Assembly: GCA_005893185.1 (NCBI GenBank)
Contig: VBOS01000058.1
Location: 1-8,810 of the forward strand
Direction of reading: 5' to 3'
Length of the DNA stretch: 8,810 nucleotides
Source of the DNA: Candidatus Eiseniibacteriota bacterium
GTDB lineage: Bacteria > Eisenbacteria > RBG-16-71-46
A model generated the notes under the pieces. The model was not told the origin of the DNA. It worked only from the letters and a program-made list of their open reading frames with translations, and did no database searches. Positions 1 through 7,312 of this stretch are shown piece after piece (within the stretch, counting starts at the first letter, position 1; the number at the start of each line of letters is the position of its first letter). The position numbers were made by a program, and so were the translations under genes.

Positions 1-1173
1 CGCGTGCTGCTCGCGGGCGGCGTCCGCACGCCGATCGGCAACTTCGGCGGAGCCCTTGCGGGATCGAGCGCAGCTGCGCTCGGCGGCACCGCTGCACGTG
101 CCGCGCTCGATCGCGCGGGTGTGCCCGCGGACGCCGTGGACGAAGTGATCTTCGGCCACGCGCGCCAGGCCGGGAACGGCCCCAACCTCGCGCGCCAGGT
201 CGGACGGCGCGCCGGGCTCCCCGACGGGACTCCTGCTTTCACCATCAACAAGGCGTGCGCTTCGGGCCTGCAGGCGGTGACGAGCGCCGCGCAGAGCGTG
301 CGACTCGGCGACAGCCGTGTCGTGCTCGCGGGCGGCACCGAGCACATGTCGAGCATCCCGTTCCTCGCGCCCGACGTGCGCTGGGGGAAGAAGCTCGGCG
401 ACGAGCCGCTGGTGGACGCGATGTACCGCGACGGCTATCTCTGCCCGCTCTGCAACCAGCTCATGGGCGAGACCAGCGAGACGCTCGCGGCCGAGTACGG
501 GATCTCGCGCGCCGAGCAGGACGCGTACGCGCTCGAAAGCAATCGGCGAGCTGCGCGCGCCTGGAGCGAGGGTCGCTTCGCGCGCGAGGTGGTGCCGGTG
601 ACGGTGGGCGAGGGCAAGCGCGCAGCCACCGTCGAGCGCGACGAGCACCTACGCGCCGACGCCACGCTCGAGGAGATGGCGAAGCTCAAGCCCGTGTTCA
701 AGAAGGACGGCACCATCACGGCCGGCAACGCCTCCGCCATCACCGACGGCGCAGCCGCGATCGTCGTGCTCGCGGAGGAGGCGGCCGCGCGCCACGGCGT
801 GACGCCGCAGGCGGCGCTGCTCGGCCACGTCTCGGTGGGCGTGGACCCCGCTCGCATGGGGATCGGCCCGGTGCCCGCTGTGCTGCGCCTGCTCGAGCGG
901 CACAAGTTGACGCTCGACCGCATCGACCTCGTCGAGCTCAACGAGGCGTTCGCATCGCAGGTGCTGGCCTGCGACCGTGATCTGCGCTTCGACCGGGAGC
1001 GACTCAACGTGAACGGCGGCGCGATCGCGCTCGGGCATCCCACGGGCTGCAGCGGCGCGCGCATCCTGGTCACGCTCCTCCACGAGCTGGCGCGCGGCAA
1101 AGGCCGCTACGGCATCGCGACGCTGTGCGTCTCAGGCGGGCAGGGGATGGCGGTGCTGGTCGAGCGCATGTAG
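1..1173 (+). CDS. Thiolase (acetyl-CoA C-acyltransferase), 5'-partial
   Basis: This enzyme makes or cleaves 3-ketoacyl-CoA by Claisen condensation or thiolysis, in the cytoplasm. It serves either beta-oxidation or acetoacetyl-CoA formation, and the sequence alone does not decide which. The first visible residues, RVLLAGGVRTPIGNFGG, match the thiolase N-terminus but lack its first few residues, so the true start lies just upstream of the window. The GTG at position 4 is probably internal. Counting from that GTG, the acylated cysteine is Cys85 in KACASGLQAV, and NEAFA has Asn313. The GHPTGCSGARI motif carries His345, and CVSGGQG carries the second catalytic cysteine, Cys375. All family catalytic residues are therefore present, and the length of about 390 residues is normal. 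An unusual CPLC pair (Cys147, Cys150) sits in the loop before MGETSE. The gene converges on the protease gene with only 25 bases between stop codons and no visible terminator hairpin with a T-run. Confidence 0.96.
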   Translation, partial: RVLLAGGVRTPIGNFGGALAGSSAAALGGTAARAALDRAGVPADAVDEVIFGHARQAGNGPNLARQVGRRAGLPDGTPAFTINKACASGLQAVTSAAQSVRLGDSRVVLAGGTEHMSSIPFLAPDVRWGKKLGDEPLVDAMYRDGYLCPLCNQLMGETSETLAAEYGISRAEQDAYALESNRRAARAWSEGRFAREVVPVTVGEGKRAATVERDEHLRADATLEEMAKLKPVFKKDGTITAGNASAITDGAAAIVVLAEEAAARHGVTPQAALLGHVSVGVDPARMGIGPVPAVLRLLERHKLTLDRIDLVELNEAFASQVLACDRDLRFDRERLNVNGGAIALGHPTGCSGARILVTLLHELARGKGRYGIATLCVSGGQGMAVLVERM

Positions 1174-1198
1174 CGGAATCCCGGCCCGCGCCGCCCGA

Positions 1199-4100
1199 TC
1201 ACCGGCCGAGCTCCTTCCCGAACGCGATGCGGCTGCGGTTGCGCACCGGGTCCAGCTTGGGCATGGCGGGGGGGTGCTGCGCGACGAGCTTCATCACCTC
1301 GGCGATCGCCCGGTCGAGCTGCGCGTCGACTCCCTTGGCGACCTCCGCCGGCGGGTTCTCCACGACGATGTCGGGATCCACGCCGTGGTTCTCGAGGGTC
1401 CAGCCCCGCTTCGGATCGTTCCACGAGCCCTCGGGCTCTGTGAGCAGTCCCATGTCCACGAGCGGCCGCAGCCCGTAGATTCCGATCACGCCGCCCCACG
1501 AGCGCATGCCGATCACCGGAGCCAGCTTCTCGATCTGCACAGCTGCGGGGAAGATGTCGCCGTCGGAGCCGGCGAACTGATTGGTGACGACCACGAACGG
1601 CCCGTTGAGCGTGCGGAGGGGATAGGTCGACTGATTGCCGTTGCGGGCCAGTGAGAACGCGTCCACCTGGCGCCTGAGCCGCTCGAGGATGATCTCCGAG
1701 ACGAAGCCGCCGTGGTTCCACCGCACGTCGATCACCAGGCCCTGCTTGTCGAGCTGGGGGTAGTACCAGGTGTTGAACTCGGTCATCCCCGACGCCTGCA
1801 TGTCGGTGAGATGGATGTAGCCGATCTTTCCGCCGGTCTTCTGCGATACGTACTCGCGGTTCGCGCGCATCCAGTCGGCGTAGCGGAGGTCGCCTTCGCT
1901 CCCCAGAGGTTTCACGACGACATCGCGGGCGCCGTCCTTCACGGGCTTCGAGTTCACCGTGAGCACGACGTCCTTGCCCGCCAGGTCCTCGAAAGCTGCG
2001 ATGAACGGTAGATTCGCGGCGAACGGCCGATGGTTCACGGCGAGGACGTAGTCGCCTTCCGCCACGCCGACACCGGGCTCGTGCAGCGGCGAGCGCACGT
2101 TGTCCGCGGGATCGCCGTGGTAGATCCGCACCACCTTGAACGCAGCACCTTCGCGCCGGACGTCGGCTCCGAGCAACCCGGTCGAGACGTGCGTCACCTC
2201 CACGCCGGGATCGCCGCCGAACACGTAGGTGTGGGAAGTGTTGAGCTCGCCGATCATCTCGCCCAGCAGATCGTTGAGATCGCTGCGATCGGCCAGGCGC
2301 GGCAACAGCGTGGCGTAGTGGTTGCCGATGGCCTTCCAGTCCAGTTCTCCCATGTCGGCGTCCCAGTAGAAGTCACGCTCCCGGCGCCAGGCCTCGTGGA
2401 AGATCTGCGACCACTCCTCCCGCGGGTCCAGCTCGACCACCACGGCCGACAGCGACACCTTGGCGTCGGGGGCATCGCCCGCCGCTGCGCCTGCGTCGTA
2501 GACGAAGATTTCCCCGCGCTTCTTCATCACGGCGATCTTGTCGGACTTGAGCGCGACCGAATAGGCGGAGACGTCCTCCGCGAACGACTTCAGCTGCTTC
2601 TTCTCCAGCTCGTAGCTGTGCAGCGTGGCCTCGGGAGCTCCTTCCTCGAAGATCCCCGGCTGCTCCTTCATTCCGGTGATCGGATTCGACAGGAAGTACA
2701 CGAACTTTGCAGTCGCCGCGATGTTGGAGTACTGGCCGCGATCCACCTTGGGCAGCTGAACGTAACGGTCGGCGAGGCCGTCGAATTCGATCTCGACGGG
2801 CTTCGGCGGCTTGTCCGCCTCATCTTCCCCCTTGTCGCTCTTGCTCTTCTTGTCCTCCGGCTTCGCCTTGTCGCCCTTGCCCGCGCCGGCCTTTTTCGCT
2901 TCGTCCGGCAGTCCCTTGAGCGCCGCGAAGGGGTTGGGCACATCCTTGCGCAGAAGCAGCAGGAACGGCTCGGTGTTCTTCGTCTCGATCACGTTGGCGT
3001 CGTTCGAGTCGAGCACCGGGTTGGTCGCGCGCGTGGACAGGAAATAGAGGTAGCGCCCTTCGGGATCCCATGCGGGGCCGAAATCATTGGTGGAACCCGC
3101 CGTGAGGGTGTGCACGCGGCCTTCTTTGCTGTCGTAGATGCACAGCGAGGAGTAGCCGGTGCGGGCGGCCCGGGAGTAGGCGAGCCAGCGGCCATCCGGG
3201 CTCCACGCGTAGTCGGTGATCGGCGACTGGTCGTTGCGGTCCACGCGCTTCGGCGCGCCGCCCTCCGCCGGGACGACGTACAGCGCATGGGTCTGGTCGG
3301 CGTAGGCGATCCGCTTTCCGTCGGGCGACCACCCCGGGGCGAAGTGGTAGCCGCTGGCGGCCGCCGGCTTCACCACCTTGGGCTCGCCCCGTCCCCACGC
3401 ATCGACGGTGCAGATCTCCTCTTCGCCCGGAGCGTCCGTGATGTACACGAGGCGCGTTCCGTCGGGGGAGAAGCCGGCCCCCCGCTCCCGCGCGCTCGAG
3501 CCGTGCGTGACCGGCATCGTCGGCCCGTCCTTCACCGGGAGGGTGAAGATCTCCCCGCGCGTCACGACGAGCAGACGGTCGCCCTTGGGAGCGAGGTTGA
3601 ACGCTGTGAGTGTCTGGGCCGCATCCGGGTAGCGCGAGCGCGTGAGCGGGCGGTCGCTGGGGATCTGCACGTCGACCTTGCGCACCGACTCGTCCGCCGC
3701 GCTGAACACTTCCAGGTCGGCGCCGAGCGTGAATGCGATCCGGCCGTCACGGCTCATCGCCGGCCAGCGCGCGTCCCAGTCCTTGAAGTCGGTGTGCCGT
3801 TTGCGACTCGAGCCGTCCGGGCCCATGGACCAGATGTTGATGGTGCCGCCATCGTCGCACAGGAAATAGACGCGACCCCCGTGCCACATGGGGAATTCCT
3901 GCGGCCCGGCGAAGTCTCCGACCTTGCGGAAATCCGCCTTCTTCGGGTCGCCGACCCAGATGTCCGTGGCCATGCCGCCGCGATAGCGCTTCCATGTCCG
4001 TCCTTCCGACGTCACGCGGTTGAAGGCCCACAGGCCCGACTTCGGGTCCATGTCGATGCGCGAGGCCCAGCCGAGCGGAAGCTTCTCGGGCTCGGAGCCG

Positions 4101-4540
4101 TCCGTGCGGATCGCGAACAGCTCCCACGCCTGCGGGTTCTCGGCGCGACTGCGGAACAGCACCTTGGCGCCGTCGGGCGTCCAGCCCACGACCTGGTCGG
4201 CCCCCGGGGACCAGGTGAGCCGGCGTGGCTCGCCGCCTTCGGCGGGGACGACGAAGACATCCGGGTTGCCGTCGTATTCGCCGGTGAAGGCGATCCACTT
4301 GCCGTCCGGCGAGAAGCGCGGGAAGTACTCGTTACCCGGATGGGTCGTCAAGCGGCGGGCGACGCCGCCTAAGTCCGCCACGAGCCACAGATCGCCTTCC
4401 GCAGCGAAGACGATGCGGTTGCCGCTGATGTCGGGGGTGCGGATGTAGGCGGGCGCGCCGGCCGCGCCGGCGCACCACGACGCCGACACGAGCAGCGACA
4501 AGGCTCCAATGAAACGGGGGTTTCGCAGGGTCCGGATCAT
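1199..4540 (-). CDS. Exported tricorn-like S41 protease (beta-propellers, PDZ, catalytic core)
   Basis: This is a large serine protease of the tricorn branch of family S41, expected to degrade peptides. Its 1113 residues compare with about 1070 for archaeal tricorn. The ATG at 4540 is preceded by GGGAG eight bases upstream, and it opens a signal peptide ending near AGA (residue 29), so the protein is probably periplasmic. Domains in order: a six-bladed-type propeller with PD40 repeats (for example FSPDGKWIAF near 75); a second propeller with WSPDGKRIAY-like repeats near 357-490; a Lys/Asp-rich linker at about 540-583 inside or beside that propeller; a helical segment; a PDZ domain at about 785-880; and the C-terminal core. 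Catalytic residues can be placed by motif: Ser769-His770 in NTSHTYV, nucleophile Ser992 in AGSDGD, and Glu1050 in LENHGVDPD. The Ser-to-Glu distance of 58 equals that of Thermoplasma tricorn (965 to 1023). The open frame continues upstream to 6427, but that part is antisense to the next gene. Confidence 0.95.
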   Translation of the reverse strand: MIRTLRNPRFIGALSLLVSASWCAGAAGAPAYIRTPDISGNRIVFAAEGDLWLVADLGGVARRLTTHPGNEYFPRFSPDGKWIAFTGEYDGNPDVFVVPAEGGEPRRLTWSPGADQVVGWTPDGAKVLFRSRAENPQAWELFAIRTDGSEPEKLPLGWASRIDMDPKSGLWAFNRVTSEGRTWKRYRGGMATDIWVGDPKKADFRKVGDFAGPQEFPMWHGGRVYFLCDDGGTINIWSMGPDGSSRKRHTDFKDWDARWPAMSRDGRIAFTLGADLEVFSAADESVRKVDVQIPSDRPLTRSRYPDAAQTLTAFNLAPKGDRLLVVTRGEIFTLPVKDGPTMPVTHGSSARERGAGFSPDGTRLVYITDAPGEEEICTVDAWGRGEPKVVKPAAASGYHFAPGWSPDGKRIAYADQTHALYVVPAEGGAPKRVDRNDQSPITDYAWSPDGRWLAYSRAARTGYSSLCIYDSKEGRVHTLTAGSTNDFGPAWDPEGRYLYFLSTRATNPVLDSNDANVIETKNTEPFLLLLRKDVPNPFAALKGLPDEAKKAGAGKGDKAKPEDKKSKSDKGEDEADKPPKPVEIEFDGLADRYVQLPKVDRGQYSNIAATAKFVYFLSNPITGMKEQPGIFEEGAPEATLHSYELEKKQLKSFAEDVSAYSVALKSDKIAVMKKRGEIFVYDAGAAAGDAPDAKVSLSAVVVELDPREEWSQIFHEAWRRERDFYWDADMGELDWKAIGNHYATLLPRLADRSDLNDLLGEMIGELNTSHTYVFGGDPGVEVTHVSTGLLGADVRREGAAFKVVRIYHGDPADNVRSPLHEPGVGVAEGDYVLAVNHRPFAANLPFIAAFEDLAGKDVVLTVNSKPVKDGARDVVVKPLGSEGDLRYADWMRANREYVSQKTGGKIGYIHLTDMQASGMTEFNTWYYPQLDKQGLVIDVRWNHGGFVSEIILERLRRQVDAFSLARNGNQSTYPLRTLNGPFVVVTNQFAGSDGDIFPAAVQIEKLAPVIGMRSWGGVIGIYGLRPLVDMGLLTEPEGSWNDPKRGWTLENHGVDPDIVVENPPAEVAKGVDAQLDRAIAEVMKLVAQHPPAMPKLDPVRNRSRIAFGKELGR

Positions 4541-4698
4541 CGCATCTTCTCCCTTCCATTCTTCGCCTGTTGCGGGGCCGCACTTCGCGAGTCGGGCAGC
4601 CATCCAATGTGACCGCACAGTATCACCCCATGCGCGGAGGTACGGGAGCCGCCGAACGGACGAGCGCGGGCGCAGAGGCGACGCCCGCGTCCCGCGGG

Positions 4699-4831
4699 CC
4701 ATCCGTCGGGCGCGGCCACCGCCGAAAGGAACTCGCTCCTCGCCCGGCGTCGTGCCGACCCGCAGGTTGTAGGTGAGGCCGCTGGAGGGCGTCTCCGCCT
4801 CGCGCGAAATTGGGTTGGACCATGTCCACGT
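4699..4831 (-). pseudogene. Frameshifted relict of a secreted FG-GAP/VCBS-type repeat protein
   Basis: On the minus strand, bases 4831-4742 read TWTWSNPIS followed by REAETPSSGLTYNLRVGTTPG. The phrase GLTYNLRVGTTPG is, from memory, a conserved linker motif in secreted FG-GAP/VCBS-repeat proteins of the FCB group, usually preceded by W-x-x-A-x-D-x-x-TP and continued as G-x-x-V-x-S-x-M. Here the first frame loses the pattern after TTPG. The expected continuation appears one base out of frame as SEFLSAVAAPDGW (4737-4699). A single extra base within 4741-4738 explains the break. No start codon, signal peptide, downstream domain or sensible C-terminus follows before the protease start, so this is a fragment and not a working gene. 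The alternative is a chance resemblance in a GC-rich antisense frame. I consider that less likely because two adjacent frames give consecutive parts of one motif. Confidence 0.55.
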
Positions 4832-4841
4832 CGCTGATACC
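4816..4841 (+). promoter_or_regulatory. Candidate operator/promoter upstream of propeller gene
   Basis: A perfect 13-base inverted repeat, TGGAC-CAT-GTCCA (4816-4828), overlaps a TTGGAC that could act as a -35 (4815-4820). It is followed by GATACC (4836-4841), a poor -10 at a spacing of 15. It lies about 57 bases before the GTG start at 4898, a sensible place for a promoter. Both elements are weak, and the DNA also overlaps the relict coding fragment, so this is a suggestion only. Confidence 0.2.
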
Positions 4842-4897
4842 CTGGAGGGCGCACGGGTACAGCCCACGGCCGCCAGAGTCCTCGGATCGGAGGCGCG

Positions 4898-7120
4898 GTG
4901 AAACGCTCCGGCTTCGTGCGCGCAGCACTCGTGATCCTCGTCGCCTTGGTGGTGACGATCCCGCCGTCGCCCGAATTGCGGGTCACCGCCCACCCGCCCC
5001 GCCCCGCCGCGCCGCTCCATCGGCCGGGAATGATCCCGGCATCGCTCGGCACCGACGATGACGCGGACGCGCAGGCGGAGATGGAGTTCCGGATGCTGCG
5101 CGATCCGATCGCCAACGCGATCCCCCGCGACATTCACCGGCGCGAGATCGCATTCGCGCGGGCCCTGCCCGTCCGGCGCGGGCGCCCGCTTCGCAGCGGC
5201 CCCGGTCCGGAGAGCGCAGCACAGACCCTCGTCTGGGCGGAGCGCGGGCCCAACAACGTCGGCGGGCGCACCCGCGCCTTCGCCGTGGACGTTTCCAGTC
5301 CGACGACGCTGCTCGCCGGGAGCGTGGCCGGCGGCATCTGGAGGTCCACCGACGACGGCGCGTCCTGGTCCCAGCGTTTGAGCCCCGGACAGATCCACGG
5401 CACGACGTGCATCGCCCAGGACCGACGCGCCGGCAGCACCGGCACATGGTACGTCGGAACCGGGGAGATTCGCGGCTCGACCACCAACGCCACGCGCTGG
5501 GGCTCGCTCTACCTCGGGGACGGCATCTTCAAGTCGACCGATGGCGGCGCGACCTGGACGCTTCTGCCCTCGACGTCGTCGGGCACGCCCCAGACGACCA
5601 ATCCCTTCGACTACGTGATCGACGTGGCGACCAATCCCGCGAATGCGGGTCAGGACGAGGTGCTGGCGGCGACCTTCAAGGGGATCTATCGCTCGATCGA
5701 CGGCGGCGGCTCGTGGAGCTCGGTTCTGCCTGCCGATTCCGGGTTCACCGAAGTTGCGGTCAACCCCAACGGCGTGATGTACGCCGTCACCCGGGTCGGC
5801 GGGCTCATCAAGGTGTGGCGGTCCGTCATCGGCACGGTCTGGACGCTCATCCAGCCCGCGACGTTCCCCACCGTCGTCAACCGCATCGTCATCGGGCTCG
5901 CGCCGTCGAATCCCAACGTCGTCTACTACTTCAACTATGGCGCCAACACGGCGTCCGTCAACTTGCACCAGTTCTGGAAGTACACGTACGTCTCCGGCGA
6001 CGGCTCGGGAGCCGGAGGCATGTGGGAGAACAGGACCGACAGCCTGCCGCCGGACATCTTCACCCAGGCGGGCTACGACCAGACCATTCAGGTCAAGCCC
6101 GACGACGAGAACTTCGTCATCATCGGCGGAACTGATCTCTATCGCTCGACCGATGGCTTCGCGACCACAGGCGCCACCACGGTCATCGGCGGTTACCCGT
6201 TCTACCCGGATCGCATCCATCACCCCGATCTCCATGCGGGCGCGTTCAGTCCCGCAGACTCGAAGATCTACTATTCGGCCGGTGACGGCGGGATTGCAAA
6301 GGCTCCAGACATCACGATTCCCGACATGGTGTGGACGAGCCTCGACCACGGCTACAACGTGACCCAGTTCTACTCGGTCGCGATCGCCCCGGACGCCGGC
6401 AGCAACGTGATCCTGGCGGGCGCCCAAGACAACGGCTCACAGCTCGGCAACGCCCCCGGCGCTTCGGACTGGATCATGGCCTACGGCGGGGACGGCACCG
6501 TCGTGGAGGTCTCCCCCGTGGCGGGGAATCGCCTCTACACCCAGTACCAGGGCGGCCAGGTTCAGCGGCAGAACTGGGATGGCACGAACGTCGTCGATTT
6601 CACGCCGTCGAGCGCGACCAACCAGCTCTTCGTCAACCCGATCGTCCTCGACCCGAACAACTCTGACTTGCTCTACTACGCGGCGGGAACTTCCAGCTCG
6701 ACCAGCATGATCTGGCGCAACGACAACTCCCCGATCGCGGATCCGATCACGGGCTGGACGTCGCTGGCGGCCACGAACGTGGGCGCGCATCGGATCAGCG
6801 CACTCGGGATCTCGACCGCGAACAGCCCCAACGTGCTCTACTACGGGACGACCGACGGCATCGTGATGAGGGCCGTGAACGCGAACACCGGCGCTCCCAC
6901 GGTGACGAACATCACGCCCCCGGGCCTCGCCGGCGGCACGCCGACCGGCGGATTCGTCCGCTGCGTCGCCGTCGATCCCACCAACTCCGACCGCGCGCTC
7001 GTGGCGCGCCATCCTGGGCCCGAGCTATCCGAATCCGTCACGCACCGCCGCGACCATCGCGTTCGAGCTCCCGCACGCGGGCGACATCGCGCTCCGGCTC
7101 TACGACGTCGCTGGGCGTGA
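4898..7120 (+). CDS. Secreted sortilin-like/BNR Asp-box beta-propeller protein, C-terminus frameshifted
   Basis: This is a secreted propeller protein of unknown substrate, in the VPS10/sortilin-like and BNR-repeat glycosidase-like family common in FCB bacteria. The GTG at 4898 is chosen because GGAGG lies four bases upstream and the protein opens with a signal peptide (MKRSGFVRAALVILVALVV). A spacer to about residue 105 follows, then ERGPNNVGGRTRA, which begins the propeller. Asp-box motifs (S-x-D-x-G-x-x-W) occur at residues 149-157 (RSTDDGASW), 212-220 (KSTDGGATW) and 265-273 (RSIDGGGSW), with a degenerate copy at 416. Propeller-like sequence continues to VDPTNSDRALV, near base 7003. The last 36 or so residues in this frame are arginine-rich and unlike the rest, because the frame has shifted. 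The C-terminal sorting-type domain lies in another frame (7014-7265). The gene is therefore damaged, or the assembly is wrong here. I cannot say what the propeller binds or hydrolyses. Confidence 0.85.
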   Translation: MKRSGFVRAALVILVALVVTIPPSPELRVTAHPPRPAAPLHRPGMIPASLGTDDDADAQAEMEFRMLRDPIANAIPRDIHRREIAFARALPVRRGRPLRSGPGPESAAQTLVWAERGPNNVGGRTRAFAVDVSSPTTLLAGSVAGGIWRSTDDGASWSQRLSPGQIHGTTCIAQDRRAGSTGTWYVGTGEIRGSTTNATRWGSLYLGDGIFKSTDGGATWTLLPSTSSGTPQTTNPFDYVIDVATNPANAGQDEVLAATFKGIYRSIDGGGSWSSVLPADSGFTEVAVNPNGVMYAVTRVGGLIKVWRSVIGTVWTLIQPATFPTVVNRIVIGLAPSNPNVVYYFNYGANTASVNLHQFWKYTYVSGDGSGAGGMWENRTDSLPPDIFTQAGYDQTIQVKPDDENFVIIGGTDLYRSTDGFATTGATTVIGGYPFYPDRIHHPDLHAGAFSPADSKIYYSAGDGGIAKAPDITIPDMVWTSLDHGYNVTQFYSVAIAPDAGSNVILAGAQDNGSQLGNAPGASDWIMAYGGDGTVVEVSPVAGNRLYTQYQGGQVQRQNWDGTNVVDFTPSSATNQLFVNPIVLDPNNSDLLYYAAGTSSSTSMIWRNDNSPIADPITGWTSLAATNVGAHRISALGISTANSPNVLYYGTTDGIVMRAVNANTGAPTVTNITPPGLAGGTPTGGFVRCVAVDPTNSDRALVARHPGPELSESVTHRRDHRVRAPARGRHRAPALRRRWA

Positions 7121-7265
7121 AGTCGCGATGCTGGCGAACGGGTGGCGGGAGGCCGGACGTCACGAGGTGCCGGTCGCCACCGGGCGGCTGGCGCCGGGCA
7201 CGTACTCTTACGTGCTGCGGGCGGGGAGCACGGTCGAGTCTCGGAAGCTGATCGTGAGGCGCTGA
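7014..7265 (+). pseudogene. Out-of-frame C-terminal sorting-type (FlgD Ig-like) domain of the propeller gene
   Basis: In the frame starting at 7014 the DNA encodes 83 residues beginning LGPSYPNPSRTAATIAFELP. It continues with LRLYDVAGREVAML, GRHEVPV and LAPGTYSYVLRAG, and ends SRKLIVRR before a TGA at 7263-7265. This is the pattern of the C-terminal FlgD-Ig-like or type IX secretion-like sorting domain of FCB exported proteins: an NP motif, an LYDVxGR strand, GxY-Y and a basic end. It has no start codon or ribosome binding site of its own and follows the preceding propeller at the expected end. It is therefore the displaced C-terminus of that protein. The frame is closed upstream by a TGA at 6903, so the shift lies between 6906 and 7120, and by content at about 7003-7014. 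Confidence 0.82.
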
Positions 7266-7312
7266 GAGCCTGCGTCGCGAGATCCGTCCACCGGGTCGAG
7301 CGGCGCGCGCCG

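Larger units (their letters stand above)
4541..4897. other. Divergent intergenic region between protease and propeller genes
   Basis: These 357 bases separate two divergently transcribed genes and hold no intact gene. The left end carries the protease ribosome binding site. The right end carries GGAGG at 4889-4893, four bases before the GTG start of the propeller gene. The middle contains the frameshifted minus-strand relict listed separately. A 13-base inverted repeat, TGGAC-CAT-GTCCA, lies at 4816-4828, followed by a weak -10-like GATACC at 4836. CTGGAGGGCG occurs twice exactly 60 bases apart (4782 and 4842), probably by chance. I found no convincing promoter for the protease: a GATACT on the minus strand (4624-4619) has no matching -35. 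Confidence 0.7.

Noticed and set aside
2030..4372. 780-residue open frame on the plus strand
   Set aside because: It lies entirely antisense to the protease, whose catalytic motifs are intact. Its translation is rich in Arg, Val, His and Asp with no recognisable domain, as expected for a GC-driven shadow.
4608..4626. TGTGA...TCAC resembling a CRP/FNR-type site before the protease
   Set aside because: The half-sites are separated by ten bases instead of six, and the flanks do not fit.
4782..4851. CTGGAGGGCG repeated exactly 60 bases apart
   Set aside because: There are only two short copies, no third copy and no extended similarity around them, so it is most likely coincidence.
4541..6427. 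Upstream extension of the protease reading frame to a 1742-residue protein
   Set aside because: Beyond 4540 the frame is antisense to the propeller gene, has arginine-rich composition with no domain, and precedes a clear ribosome binding site, ATG and signal peptide. Only the short relict at 4699-4831 inside it has protein-like content.
7301..7312. CGGCGCGCGCCG palindrome between the convergent propeller and glycosylase genes, considered as a terminator
   Set aside because: The palindrome has no loop and no T-run on either strand. Such GC palindromes are expected by chance in this composition.
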